Shown here: one piece after another, positions 12,601-22,017 of the stretch
Layout: each line of letters opens with the position of its first letter
Numbering within the stretch: the stretch's first letter is position 1
Position numbers and translations under genes: made by a program
Notes under the pieces: generated by a model
The model's input: the letters and a program-made list of their open reading frames with translations, nothing else
Told to the model about the DNA's origin: nothing
Database searches by the model: none
NCBI RefSeq assembly: GCF_032854445.1
Contig: NC_088302.1
Span: forward strand, 35,284,191 to 35,348,190
Direction of reading: 5' to 3'
Length of the DNA: 64,000 nt
Origin: Liolophura sinensis
Lineage: Eukaryota > Mollusca > Polyplacophora > Chitonida > Chitonidae

Positions 12601-15600
12601 CCTACAAAGTAAAAAAAAAACATTATTTATAATTGTAATTTTTCTCACATCAGAAACTTCAAACACAATCACAATGTGAACATAAGAGGGATATTTGAGC
12701 AGGACTTCTTCAAATAAAAGCAATGCCTTCATCCCCAACAATCACCGGTGATAGTACACTGTATTCGAGTACTAGTTGCTCAGTAAAATCAAGTTTTACT
12801 TAAAGAAATCATGCCCAAAATATTCCTCGTCAGGGACTGCCAAACTGCGTCCTGTTTTGCGCTGTAACCCTGGTGGTTGCCCCACTAGAACAAGTATTAT
12901 GTGTTGGCAAATGGCTACGAGGATTGATCACAGGGCACAGGGTTAAATGTAGCACAGATATCAAACAAACTCTCCATATGCACAAGATTTATTTATTTAT
13001 TTATTTGATTGGTGTTTTACGCCATACTCAAGAATATTTCACTTATACGACAGCGGCCAGCATTATGGTGGGAGGAAACTGGGCAGAGCCCGGGGGAAAC
13101 CCAAGACCATCCGCACGTTGCTGGCAGACCTTCCCACTTACGACCAGAGAGGAAGCGAGCATGAGCTGGACTTGAACTCACAGCGACCATATTGGTGAGA
13201 GACTCCTGGGTCATAACACTGTGCTAGCGCGCTAACCAACTGAGTCACGGAGTATGCACAAGAACACAGGATAAAGGGACTAATGGCGAGTGCCTGCTTT
13301 CTATCAATTTTGTAATATGCCATTAGACGGCATTTTGTCAGCGATGTGTATCATGTTCGTGGGTTGTTGTAAAGACTATAGGTTAATGCCTTTGTTAGGT
13401 GCTGACCCCCTTCTCAGATGTTCACAGTGAAAAGCAGATTCTTTAAAAATATGACCTTCTTGAGTCCCTCTATCATGTGACAAAGTACTCACCTTTACAA
13501 AATCCCCATGTTTGCAATGTTATTTTCACTTAAATAGCCCTGGATGACTTTGTTCGCTCTATATTTGGCCTATCGTCACATATTCATGCGATGGTTCTAT
13601 TCACCCCTGAAGGATGCATTGCAAAATTTTGGAAAACAGTCAATTACTAACATCTCTGCCCTGTCCAGTTACTACTTTACAGTGCCTAGGGTCCTAGGCT
13701 GCCAGACTGATAAAATCCTGGGCTGTCGATCATCCTAAACGTAAATATCCATTCAGATATATGTTGACAAGACAGGCCATGGAGGTTAGTAACTGACAGT
13801 TTTTCCGAAATTTTATGACGCATGTTCACAACGTTAACAATGTTGTGAAAATGAGCCTTGGGAGACTATGTTCGCTTCATATTTGGACTGCGCTCACATA
13901 GTCATGGATGGGTCTATTCCAACCACAGGCACTGTAAGTTATCTCCCTTTATTAGTCAGTCAAACACTAATCATATGGACAGGCAAGAAACACATTTGGC
14001 GAGAAATCACGAAACAGTAATAAAAGTATCTTTGTTTCTCAATTGTTATCGCACCTGCTTGCACTAGACATACATGTATATCTTTCCTAATCGCAGTCCA
14101 TTAAACGGCTTGAATTTCGCATGAATATCACTTTTGAAGGAAATGTCCGAAATCTATCAACTCTATCCTTTACCCCAGCAATCTGCCATTTATAGCCTCT
14201 TCAGGAGATGACCGAGATTCGCGAACTGGAGTGTACGCGCATCATATTTGACACAGATACCAACCAGCTTTTTACGAGCATATTATAAATCCAAAGCAGA
14301 AGACACCATGGCAAATATTTATTTATCAGTTGAAAATATGGAGGTATAATTTTTTAATCCATGCTGACATAAAGATATCACATTTTAACTGCATTTTCAT
14401 GTCTAGTTACATGAATTGATGTGCAAAGTAATTGTTGAAAAAGCCTGAAGACAACAGAAAAAAAGAAGGAATAATGGACTGATTGAAATTCCCATAGTAG
14501 CCCCTACTTTGTGGTCACATGTATGTAGCCATACTAAGTACATCCACAGTTCAATTAATTATCAGTCAAAACTGTGTAACTATTTTTATTGTGTCCTATT
14601 TCCCCATAGAGAAAATGAAACCTAAAAAATATGTCTATGGCAAACGTACAAATGTTCAACAAAAGTGAAACCCAGTGCACATACATAGGCAATCCTGCCT
14701 TTAGTCCTCTCAATAATTCTTCATCTAGTTTTTTTCTCCCACAAATGTGCTGTACTAAGGCCGATTCCACAAAACCATTTCTGACCGAAATCGAAAATTG
14801 AAATACCATCATAAAACTTGTTTTTCCACTTCAAAAATTAAAATTTTGTCACCCTCATCTGTATTAACTGAAGACAAATCTGTCCCAAATTCTACTTCCA
14901 GAACTAAAAACTAAGCATTGTAAAGAGTCAGAAATCAGCCACTGTTTAGCTATCAATATCATTAAAGCAATTCTCTTACCAGTTCGTGAATCACCATCAA
15001 CTCCCAAAGGCGAGCTGAAGAGGCTATAAATGGCAGAGCACCAAGGTAAACGATGAAACTGATAGATTTTGGATGTTTCCTTTAAAGGTACAGCCTGAGG
15101 CCTTGGTCTAAGGGTGGTTTATATATACCGAAACGTGGGAACCACTGGCCACCCTTAGCCCGAGAGTTATGTGAGCCCGATTCCGGTATAATGCTTACAA
15201 AGAGCTACCCCCTTATTCAATTCCGATACAAGCATGCGAGATTTGTCCTGAATACACAGTATCATGGCTTTCTGTCTGTCAGAACTGACAGCCAGTTGAT
15301 CAAAACATGGAGATGTGGTGAAAGGTGAACCACGCATGCGCTTCAAGCAACAACCCGATTTATTGGGTCACGATGTCCACATGGCACGTGAGCGTAAGTC
15401 ACAAATGTGAATTATCTTGGATTTACCAGCCTTAATGGCATAAATCGGAACAGAGAATGCCTTGGGGAACATAATTTATTGGCGTTTTGCCCTGTAAATG
15501 TATGTATTGGTTCATTTGGCACGGAATTTTGTGGCACAGAGTTTCTGCGAGCTCAGCCTAAACCATATTAAAAGATCACAGCCAAGATGCTTGGCTATCA

Positions 15601-15959
15601 GGTGATATTCTTGTGGAATTCGAGCTGTTTAATGGAAGGGGATTTAAAAGAGATAAGTGTCTAATGTGAGTAGGTGCGATAACAATCAAGAAACAAAGGT
15701 TTTTTTTTATTGCTGTTTGGTGATTTCTTGCCCACAGTGTTTCACACCTGTCCATATATATATTAGTGTGTGACTTATTTATAAAGGGAGATAGCTTCCA
15801 GTTCTTATGATTCTTGCGAATTCAAACTGAGTTTCTAGAAATTTAGTTTGAATTCGTTGGAGTAGACTTGAAGATATAACACTGTATAATTTAAGTAATT
15901 ATGCAAATTCTGCATCATCTGTACTTACTGGCCTTTCGCATACTCATAAGACTCACCAT
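529..15959 (-). CDS. CWH43: CWH43 / PGAP2-interacting protein gene, 13 exons, 3' end off the left edge
   Basis: The joined exons encode 604 residues of a multi-pass membrane protein matching vertebrate CWH43 almost end to end (family about 700 aa). Coding exons, 5' to 3': 15929-15959, 12289-12601, 10878-11032, 10464-10644, 9286-9422, 7499-7735, 7197-7277, 6412-6491, 5385-5490, 4443-4578, 2997-3061, 2524-2665, 529-678. Every join keeps phase and uses GT/AG. Residues 1 to about 405 are the hydrophobic Frag1/DRAM-like part; about 406 onward is the endonuclease/exonuclease/phosphatase-like part, with a candidate acidic site E449 in FITLLESDA and VVTHMGND around H531. From family knowledge, yeast Cwh43 acts in the ER/Golgi, remodelling GPI-anchor lipid. 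The terminal part that carries an IDH motif in the human protein is missing, so it must lie left of the window. Identification is very secure; the first exon is less so. Confidence 0.93.
965..1660. repeat. 29-bp minisatellite, interrupted by a SINE
   Basis: About twenty units related to AAAGGATGGATGGAGTCAT plus GGATTCAGT. The right part (1371-1660) is regular, the left part (965-1246) more diverged. It lies in CWH43 intron 12 (679-2523). Confidence 0.9.
1249..1370 (-). repeat. SINE family A fragment inside the minisatellite
   Basis: ATTGGTGTTTTACAC through CACAGGTTGCTGGCAA, minus orientation. It splits the 29-bp array, so it arrived after the array formed. Confidence 0.8.
1895..1952. repeat. 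Perfect 18-bp inverted repeat hairpin
   Basis: Arms 1895-1912 (TTCAGGAATGATACTAAG) and 1935-1952 are exact reverse complements around a 22-bp loop, in CWH43 intron 12. Confidence 0.9.
2524..2665 (-). CDS. CWH43: CWH43 exon 12
   Basis: Encodes [20 protein letters not shown], then [20 protein letters not shown] and SKELKQ. The [20 protein letters not shown] motif string is diagnostic. It ends in phase 2 at donor GTTTGT. Confidence 0.95.
2997..3061 (-). CDS. CWH43: CWH43 exon 11 (65 bp)
   Basis: Encodes [20 protein letters not shown] plus K. The YPIVKS-HHLLPSP core matches the family. The single leading base completes the glycine codon from exon 10, and the donor is GTAAGT. Confidence 0.93.
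3508..4146. repeat. 46-bp minisatellite array
   Basis: About fourteen units beginning CAGATCTGAACCCATGACC and containing GACCATGGCCACAATATGAC. Most units differ by a few substitutions only. It fills much of CWH43 intron 10 (3062-4442). Confidence 0.95.
4443..4578 (-). CDS. CWH43: CWH43 exon 10
   Basis: Encodes [20 protein letters not shown], then [20 protein letters not shown] and TW. It is nearly identical to the human segment and carries candidate catalytic E449. The exon lies between two minisatellite-filled introns. Donor GTAAGT, phase 2. Confidence 0.96.
4728..5345. repeat. 32-bp minisatellite array
   Basis: About nineteen units of TTAGCTATGTTACACAGCTG plus CTGTGTTATGTT. It takes up most of CWH43 intron 9 (4579-5384). 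Each unit carries the palindrome CAGCTG. Confidence 0.95.
5385..5490 (-). CDS. CWH43: CWH43 exon 9
   Basis: Encodes [20 protein letters not shown], then [16 protein letters not shown]. The IW-FGYDN-GW-SLERSA-LLN pattern opens the hydrolase-like domain of CWH43. Acceptor TTGCAG, donor GTACTA-like but in frame with exon 10. Confidence 0.94.
6047..6319 (+). repeat. SINE family A, near full length
   Basis: tRNA-like head (GACTAGTGGTTAGCATGCTAG), body and CACCAATAAGATAAATAAAT tail. It is more diverged than other copies and lies in CWH43 intron 8. Confidence 0.85.
6412..6491 (-). CDS. CWH43: CWH43 exon 8
   Basis: Encodes one membrane segment, [16 protein letters not shown], followed by [10 protein letters not shown]. 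It corresponds to the last membrane segment of the human protein before the lumenal hydrolase-like domain. Donor GTAAGC, phase 0. Confidence 0.88.
6650..6884 (+). repeat. SINE family A, decayed head
   Basis: The body from AAGTCCAGCTCATGCTGG to the AAATAAATAAAT tail is clear; the head is hard to align. CWH43 intron 7. Confidence 0.8.
6947..7096 (-). repeat. SINE family A with 15-bp target-site duplication
   Basis: Minus-orientation, 5'-truncated copy flanked by ATAAAAATGTCTATT at 6932-6946 and 7097-7111. CWH43 intron 7. Confidence 0.9.
7197..7277 (-). CDS. CWH43: CWH43 exon 7
   Basis: Short hydrophilic exon encoding [20 protein letters not shown] and AAKTIER, the linker between the membrane part and the next membrane segment. 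The acceptor has a clean pyrimidine tract, the donor is GTAAGA, and phase is kept on both sides. Confidence 0.85.
7499..7735 (-). CDS. CWH43: CWH43 exon 6
   Basis: Encodes [15 protein letters not shown], then [20 protein letters not shown] and [21 protein letters not shown] followed by R-x-x-D is a strong CWH43 signature. The donor is GTGAGA and the exon ends in phase 1. Confidence 0.94.
7789..8152. repeat. Fold-back element with about 70-bp inverted arms
   Basis: The left arm at about 7789-7865 (CATAATACATAGGTTACTTC and TTACCTCCCTT) reappears as reverse complement at about 8081-8152. The middle about 215 bp is unique. The size and form suit a MITE-like element. CWH43 intron 5 (7736-9285) otherwise shows only the SINE at 8860. 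Confidence 0.8.
8860..9017 (+). repeat. SINE family A, 5' truncated, with target-site duplication
   Basis: Runs from CTCCGGCCGTACGTGG to the AAATAAATAAA tail, flanked by TAAAATGATACT at 8848-8859 and 9018-9029. Confidence 0.92.
9286..9422 (-). CDS. CWH43: CWH43 exon 5
   Basis: Encodes [17 protein letters not shown], then [18 protein letters not shown] and LPTWQGFTG. It continues the NP-GG junction of the family across the splice. Acceptor TTACAG, donor GTGAGT. Confidence 0.9.
9584..9774 (+). repeat. MITE-like family C copy 1
   Basis: Termini TGTAATTCTTCAATTTTTCG and AAGAAGGTTGAGGAATTAGG are inverted repeats of one another. The internal GTTTATTCAAGCATGTTCTG and CTCCAAAATCAAA are shared with the other copies. 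CWH43 intron 4 (9423-10463). Confidence 0.8.
10040..10244 (+). repeat. MITE-like family D copy 1
   Basis: Shares internal CAGTGGAATTTATGCA, AAGATGCAAG and CTCTCAGAAT with 46996-47226, and ends AGTTGAAAAGGTTGGAGAAT, the same terminus type as family C. Confidence 0.75.
10464..10644 (-). CDS. CWH43: CWH43 exon 4
   Basis: Encodes [19 protein letters not shown], then [18 protein letters not shown] and [13 protein letters not shown]. The THW-FGEVSL core and the DPGP-NP turn are hallmarks of the CWH43 N-terminal domain. The donor is GTAAGT; the exon starts after phase 1 and ends in phase 2. Confidence 0.93.
10878..11032 (-). CDS. CWH43: CWH43 exon 3
   Basis: Encodes [14 protein letters not shown], then [14 protein letters not shown] and [12 protein letters not shown], two membrane segments matching the human protein. 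The acceptor is TCCTCAG. The donor GTACAT is weak, but it is the only one that keeps frame into exon 4. Confidence 0.9.
11654..11925 (+). repeat. SINE family A, full length with target-site duplication
   Basis: The head GGCCTCCATGGCTCAGTCGG with A- and B-box-like motifs (GTGAGTTCAAGTCC), body and A-rich tail are all present. It is flanked by TCATCACAAAATC at 11641-11653 and 11926-11938. It is a reference copy for the family, in CWH43 intron 2. Confidence 0.95.
12289..12601 (-). CDS. CWH43: CWH43 exon 2
   Basis: Encodes [19 protein letters not shown] and the following membrane segments to DHSV. The acceptor is preceded by a long T tract at 12602-12620 and the donor is GTTAGT. It starts after phase 1 and ends in phase 2. 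The GLGPM and LGSFQA stretches match the N-terminal part of vertebrate CWH43. Confidence 0.92.
12988..13252 (-). repeat. SINE family A, full length with target-site duplication
   Basis: Minus-orientation full copy flanked by TATGCACAAGA at 12977-12987 and 13253-13263. CWH43 intron 1. Confidence 0.94.
14131..15086. repeat. Pair of inverted about 85-95 bp arms, 0.8 kb apart
   Basis: The plus-strand arm 14131-14212 and the reverse complement of about 14990-15086 share AAATCTATCA, TTTACC and TCTGCCATTTATAGCCTCTT, then GAT-ACGAGATTCGCGAACTGG-like ends with scattered changes. The spacer is unlike either arm. It could be a MITE with long arms or a local inverted duplication. It lies in CWH43 intron 1 (12602-15928). 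Confidence 0.75.
15929..15959 (-). CDS. CWH43: CWH43 exon 1, coding part (candidate)
   Basis: The exon reads [10 protein letters not shown] plus one base, then a strong donor GTAAGTAC. It ends in phase 1, exactly what exon 2 needs, giving a serine across the join. The N-terminus resembles human MPSL- in start and length. A rival start at 15235 with donor GTAAGC also keeps phase but has a poorer donor context. No transcript evidence is available. Confidence 0.5.
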
Positions 15960-16113
15960 AGAGCTAATTGGCAGCATTAGTTTAATGTGTTCACTCTTAC
16001 TTGTCTACCAACAACAACCGTCACCTTGAACAACAACGACATTTTCCTGCTTTAGTTCAAACCATATAAACTGCGTCTATATCCATTCTTACCAAGTACA
16101 GTTTCTGTCAAAA

Positions 16114-16297
16114 TGGATGTTAAAGAGAACAAAGGTTTGTGATCTGCATTTTTCGAGTCACGAATCGAAGTCGACTCTGATTTTTTGTAAGGCTTGTTTT
16201 CGCGCATTTCTTTCAATTTCGTTTTCTAAGAGTCCTCTTTGCTCTGTAGGGACATTTCCGCCTCCGCGCAGAGAAGAGTAGCTGCAAAAGTTGGGCT
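16114..16297 (+). other. Possible small two-exon plus-strand reading frame
   Basis: ATG at 16114 has good context (AAAATGG) and a TATAAA-like box about 50 bp upstream. It reads MDVKENK plus one base to a weak donor GTTTGT. An acceptor CTCTGTAG at 16252-16259 would continue GTFPPPRREE and then stop. I do not recognise the product, and the region lies just behind the candidate CWH43 start, so it may simply be shared promoter DNA. Confidence 0.18.
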
Positions 16298-16435
16298 TCT
16301 GCCGAGACGGTATCTGGGCCGGGGTGTCAATTATGAGCGATGTGCCTTCGTTTAGGTCAGGCTAATTTTAATTGTTGTTTTACGAGGAGAATAGATCTTT
16401 TTTTCTTTATCGGAAGACGGTATAAAATAAGATAG

Positions 16436-16770
16436 ATCTGAAAATCATCAAATTTGTTAACTTGACATTTTGATTTTCCTGTTGAAGACACTTTAGAAAC
16501 CAGGCAAGCTATAATTAGTTTACCTATTCTATAGTTTGAAGTTACAAGACACAAGGTAAACTTTCAACTCTTACAAGTTGAGTTTGTAACTTCTAACTAA
16601 AAATCTCTATTTACATATTCGTAAAGAAACATCAAGATCAGACAGATTAGGAACTTAAGGTGGATTTTCAGGTTTTATTCCATTCTTGACTTTTTTAGTT
16701 ACTGTCAGATCGTTTGTAAAACACAAAGTAAAATTGGTGTCGCCTTAGGAGATTGCATACTCGTGCTAAA
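16436..16770 (+). repeat. Dispersed repeat E, copy 1
   Basis: Shares GAAAATCATCAAATTTGT, TTTCCTGTTGAAGACA, GACTTTTTTAGTT and AAAATTGGTGTCGCCTT, in the same order, with 59675-59890. Confidence 0.7.
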
Positions 16771-16857
16771 ACTAGTCCCCGGTGATGAGAAATTTGTGAA
16801 AAGTTAAAGGAAATAACTTACTGGTATGGTATCAGTACAGAATCCTCACTGATTGAG

Positions 16858-17077
16858 TGACCCATGAGCCTCTCACCAATGCAGTCGCTGTGAGTTCAAC
16901 TCCAGCGCATGCTGACTTCCTCTCCGGCCATACGTAAGAAGCTCTGTCAGCAACCTGCGGATGGTCTAGGTTTCTGCAGGATCTGATCAGTTTCCTCCCA
17001 CCATAATGCTGGGTGCCATCGTATAAGTGAAATATTCTTGAGTACAGTGTAAAACACCAATCAAAAAAATAAATAAA
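16858..17077 (+). repeat. SINE family A with target-site duplication
   Basis: Starts inside the head at GACCCATGAGCCTCTCACC and ends in AAATAAA. Flanked by TCACTGATTGAG at 16846-16857 and 17078-17089. Confidence 0.92.
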
Positions 17078-17727
17078 TCACTGATTGAGAGAGATTGTCA
17101 AGGACAGGTTATACCTAGCCTAAGCTGAATTGCATGTACCAAGTATTGTATATTCATTGAAGGATGACCAGTTGAAAGCTACTATAGAGTTTAACCATCA
17201 TATCTCTACTATCTGCCAATCAGTGACAATTCTATATCCCATTCATGATGAGATAAACTCTTAATTTTTCTGCATTCAGTAGCAGGAGAACAGAAAATCT
17301 TGTCAAGATTTTACCCTCTATTTGAAAATTAGCATACCAGTATTTAAGTCTCATTTTTCCCATTTTGATTGTATTCTAGATTTATTATACATATATTGGC
17401 GATGAATTTGTAACGTTAAGGTGCTTGCCAAGTTTACCATGGTAACTTCCATCTTCACTGTATGTGACTGTATTCACTCCGGCATAAAATGGTCCACAGA
17501 AGTGCAGACTGGAAACAGACATGCACTTACCATAGATACGAACAGCCTCTTGACTTAAAAGCCACTTACAATCATCTGATTCAGGTCAGTCGTATGCCAT
17601 AACACTTGATGAACATCTGTCACATTTTTATTATGGTTCCTTTTCTGGAAGCATCTCAGGTGACTTCTGTCATTTATTATTAACAGAATTGGACAGGACA
17701 CCACTTTGTAGTAAAGGCCCAGCACAA

Positions 17728-17815
17728 TGTTTATTTCATTTATTTGACACCACACTCAAGAAGTTTTCACTTATATGATGGTATTTAATTTGATAGGTGG
17801 AAGAAACCACTTATG
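17728..17815 (-). repeat. Diverged SINE family A 3' fragment
   Basis: TTTATTTGACACCACACTCAAG and TTTTCACTTATATGATGG resemble the family A 3' end in minus orientation. Confidence 0.55.
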
Positions 17816-17854
17816 ATGAACTTTCACACTTGACATCATACACCATACTGGGGG

Positions 17855-18300
17855 AATGAGTGCTTGGGGTTTTACGTTATACTTAACAACTTTTCAGTCA
17901 TCTGACAACGAAGAATCATTAGGTGTGTGTACATATAATGTATCTTCTTGTGGCAAGGCGAGTCCATACTGCCAAAGTGCTGCCTCCACTGAAGTATCAT
18001 GCCAGAGACACCAGTCACATTATGCGAACACCAGGCCAACCAGTCCTGTTTTACTTTCTCTAACCCCTTAGTGCTGAGAGCCAAGCGAGGCAGCAATAAA
18101 GTAAGTTGGTATGACCTGATCAGGGTTTCATATCGGTGGGAGACGTGATCTACAACCAACTTTCCTTGTGTTGTTGACTGTTTACCGTCACCAAGAGTCC
18201 ACAAGCAGCGAGAATGGGGGTAATCTACAAAATCTCTGTCTAAAGGCAGATTTGAATCTGCACCTAGTGTGCCCTAGTAGACTGCTAGTACACCTTATCA
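17855..18300 (-). repeat. SINE family B, near full length
   Basis: On the minus strand it opens with a tRNA-like head holding a B-box-like GATTCAAATCT and ends TCAGATGACTGAAAAGTTGT plus TAAGTATAACG and CCCCAAGCACTCA. The same 3' end recurs at 23680-23760, 24808-24840 and 35984-36050. Confidence 0.8.
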
Positions 18301-19494
18301 GTTTTGCACTTTTGTTCATCCCTTCAGACAATAATCAGAGCACTGTTAATAATAATAATCACATTCATACAAAATAACAACAAACATTACTGGCTGATGT
18401 CAGACACATTGTGTTTATTTGATCTTACTCCATTTGTAATATACTGCACTGTATACAATGTATCCATGTTGGTATGCTTATAAACATTGTTGTAACATCA
18501 GTGGATGGTATTCTGATGAACCTAATGCATGTTGTCCTTGATGTAGAAGTAGAAATTATGAGCTGCATAAATACTAATGACACTGATGATGAAACAGTCT
18601 AGTTAATTTGATGCAAATGTTATTTATATACATTATTTACCATAACTTCAGACTGAAATCTTGTTGCATATATGACAATGACATCATTTACATCTGTAAT
18701 TTTGAATTTGATGACTACATTGCCTATATATGAAAATTATGGGTTCGTCCCTGTAAAGATTTCCTTGAATACATCTTAAATGTTAAATATGTTAGTGGAG
18801 GGCAGTCAGACAACATACAATTTAATACAGAAATCAATGTTTTATAAATGATCATACAGCAATGATTATTAATTAAGGGTATCATTTTGACCATTATGGT
18901 ATATCAGGTAAAATATCGGCAGTGTAGTTAGTGCATCAGCAGAAAAAAAAGAGGATTAAGTGGATACAACCCCAAAACCACGATGGACACCCGTGATCTG
19001 CGCATCTTACTCCTTGAACGACATCCTGAACAGGCAGGCACTAAACTGGTTGCAAAATCACTCTATTGTTTCCCCCAGAACTTAAACGTATCAAAATTTA
19101 CCTATTTTACAAAATTTTAGTGTCACATCACAAAACCTCACTGCCTTAAAAACAATTATCAGTTTAATATAAAAGTAACATCATCATTACATATTTAATA
19201 TGTCTTTTTTAGAGATGCAGCTGGCAGTAGAGTAGAGATAAACCCAACAAGCCCTAACCAGACTTTATGCAACACTGTTCATTATTTGATGATACTTATG
19301 GGTTCAAAATATTTCTAGAATGTATATATCAACCATGCTTGAACCCCTTGAACCTGCATAAGTTATTTTAATTCTTACAAATGTTTCTCATCCAGTTAAA
19401 AAATACACATTTTTTTCTGTATCAGGTGTGAAGGTCTTTCTTCCTTTGGCATTTCCTTACATCTCTGACACTGGTTGGTGTGGTTAAAACTGCT

Positions 19495-19640
19495 ATCATG
19501 ATATCCCATCCACTGTAACCCAGATGTCTTTGCTGAAGCATTTACTCTGTAGGTCACACCTGGACTTGAACTCTGATCTCCTACCCCGTAATCCACCAGT
19601 CTACTAACTGAGCTAAAGAGAAATCTCCATGACCGGTAGT
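19495..19640 (-). repeat. tRNA-like SINE head, not a functional tRNA
   Basis: The minus strand shows an A-box-like TTTAGCTCAGTTAGTAG and a B-box-like AGTTCAAGTCCAGG at tRNA-like spacing, but the acceptor and anticodon stems do not pair. Confidence 0.5.
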
Positions 19641-21471
19641 TATTTTCAATACATAAAGAAGTTAAAGCTGTTCCATTTGCTATGCATGCATGATTCATGT
19701 ATATATCCATATATGCAAATGGCGTAGGAAAAAGAACATCACCCCACAACCAATAAATGCCTATACATCAAAAATCCCTCTATCGTTCACTGTACCATTT
19801 CATATTTTTTTTTTTGTTCCTATTCCTATAAAGCACTTGTCAGATGAAGCCTGACGTGTCCAGCACATGTTTCACGATGCCAACCCAATTAGATACCTAA
19901 AAAATTTGGTTCAGCTAGATTCACAATCATCAAATACTTCGCCACCCCCATCCAGTCAATGAAATGGAGTTATTGAGAAAATACTAACACTTTTTATAGT
20001 CATTATATTAATTAATGTTCCTCAAGCCATGTGATAAGACCAAGGAATACTTCAAGGAGGACCTCAGATTGCTGTAAAAAGGCACACTTCAGTACATTTT
20101 CATCCGCTACTGGACCAGAAAAAATCCTATTTGTTCATTCGCATAAATGAAAGCACGAAAAATTGTTAAAGCAGCCAGGTATTTTGTGGCTAATGACTCA
20201 CACAAAAACTAAACCAGAACTATTTATGCACACCTGAGTTATTCATAGTACTGACACTGACAAAACAATCTGTATCAGAAAGAGCTACCATATGGAAATC
20301 AAGGTTACATTAAATGACGTAAAATTCTGCCCCAAAAAGTGCATTTTTAAGACGCAAATAAATACCATCAAATATTACTAGTTGCTGATGCTCATATGTT
20401 TCCGGTAGGATAACATCCTACCTTCCAAACAAATGTCAAAAGACTTTCTAAAATCAATCAAACACCACATTTTGGTTAATGTTGAAGAACTAAATTAAAA
20501 TTATATGGAACATGGTTATGGCCATATTTACTAATATGAAGCTAGCACCAACAGTTTTCAAATAGAATCAGCTATGACCTAGGGAATACAATTGCTGTAA
20601 ATGTAAATGGCATAAATAAAACAATTTTTATAGTGTATATACATTTAGGCCTTTGTACAAGAGGAAAACTCTAAAAATTAAGACACTACTCGGCAAAACC
20701 ATGAAATCCTATCCCTACAACAAAGTGTAAACTAAACTACTGGTGACAGTAAAAAAAATTTGCTTATTAAAAATTGTTCATCCATTAAAATAACTTCGAC
20801 ATGATTAGCCTAAATATCTGATCGAAATTTCATCAGAAATATATACACAGGCTCTCAATAAAATCCCATCATAATACATCAACAAAACAGTTTCTTAATC
20901 TGCAATTAACAGATTAAGACGAGCAATGTCATAAATGAGAATTGTCGAAATTAGAGTGGAATAATTTAATTTTTTTTAGAATATACTAATACTATGCGTA
21001 ACTTTACGTGTGCAGCTGTTGTACTACCCAGAAGATTAGCTGTATTTCATTCACTACATACAGTGAGTGCAGTGGTATGGCTACTGGAGGTGAATGATAA
21101 CTACCCATTCTAATAATTTTGGTCAATTACACATTAGGGTTTCTGGTTGTTTCAGTAGTTTGAGTCAAAGGTTTTCTTATACATAAAAATTATGAGAAAG
21201 TCAAGTATAGAAACAGAAGAATAGCTTATGGGTAGGCGTATTCTCTGAATATAAAGAAATCAATGTACATGTATTATCTTAAAGGAAAAAAAAAACTTAT
21301 GCACATAAGTTTCAAGAAGGTTTCACTTGCAGTAAGAGATTACATGTACAAACAAATTTTTCATTCCCAGTTGGAATAATTCGGGCAAAGCTTTTGGACT
21401 ACAACACGAATGCCTATGAGTTCAGCTGTTATCTCAGTCTACCTGAAAAGGTTCAGTAAGTCAGAAACTGT

Positions 21472-21477
21472 TTTATT
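21472..21477 (-). terminator. Candidate SRA1 polyadenylation signal
   Basis: AATAAA on the minus strand, about 340 bp past the SRA1 stop codon. The hexamer is common in AT-rich DNA, so this is only a candidate. Confidence 0.25.
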
Positions 21478-21813
21478 AAGTGAAACATTTTATAGACATG
21501 AGTATTTCCATTTAGTTATGTACTTCAGCTATTTCAAAGATGAGGAAATTCATTTTTTTTTTAAACAGAGCCCAAGCTTAATATCTCTCCAATTTCTTTC
21601 TCTCAGTGTAACTGCAGTAAAAATGCTACAGCACGAACAGGCAGGGGTGAATATGTCAAGTTAAACTAACTAGCAACCATTAATGTCACTGCACTACCAT
21701 TATTATACCATTATTCTTAACCAATGTCCCAAAATTTATAAATATCACAGTTTACAAGGATAATTACAAGTATACACATTTGGTATGTAAACATAAGAGT
21801 TACAAAATCAAGA

Positions 21814-22017
21814 TCAGCTGCCAGTTGATGGAGATTCCTCTAGTTTAGGCTTTTTGTCACAGTGTGCTTCGGACGAACCATTATCTGATTGGGTATTTTC
21901 TGGGGATTCCCCTTCGCCGCTTCTCTTGCCCTGGCAGACCTCCCCTCCTTGAATAGCCTCTGACCGCAGCTTACACTCATGAATTAACCTTTTGATCCCA
22001 ACCATCCAATTATTTAC
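21814..22017 (-). CDS. SRA1: SRA1 exon 6 with stop codon
   Basis: Begins VNNWMVGIKRLIHECK, the last conserved helix, followed by a hydrophilic tail with KRSGEGESPENTQ and KKPKLEESPSTGS. The stop codon is TGA at 21816-21814. Acceptor TTATGCAG. Confidence 0.94.
   Translation of the reverse strand, partial: VNNWMVGIKRLIHECKLRSEAIQGGEVCQGKRSGEGESPENTQSDNGSSEAHCDKKPKLEESPSTGS

Larger units (their letters stand above)
15960..21813. other. Gene-poor stretch between CWH43 and SRA1
   Basis: Between the CWH43 start and the SRA1 stop I recognise no gene. It holds a doubtful short start at 16114, SINEs at 16858, 17728, 17855 and about 19495, one copy of dispersed repeat E and the presumed SRA1 3' UTR. 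A 45-codon plus frame at about 18982 (MDTRDLRILLLERHPEQ) is unrecognised. Confidence 0.6.

Noticed and set aside
12216-12623. 135-codon minus frame starting MFFFYFVG as the CWH43 N-terminus
   Set aside because: The first residues come from the T-tract and acceptor of intron 1; real homology begins at FIFWSLF.
13488-13520. Good donor GTGAGT at 13493 as a CWH43 first exon
   Set aside because: The phase fits, but the frame has a stop just upstream and no ATG.
15190-15237. Alternative CWH43 start [12 protein letters not shown]
   Set aside because: Keeps phase but the donor context (TTT before GTAAGC) and start context are poor; 15929-15959 is better on both.
19553-19625. A functional tRNA gene on the minus strand
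   Set aside because: A- and B-box-like words are present but the stems do not pair; more likely a SINE head.
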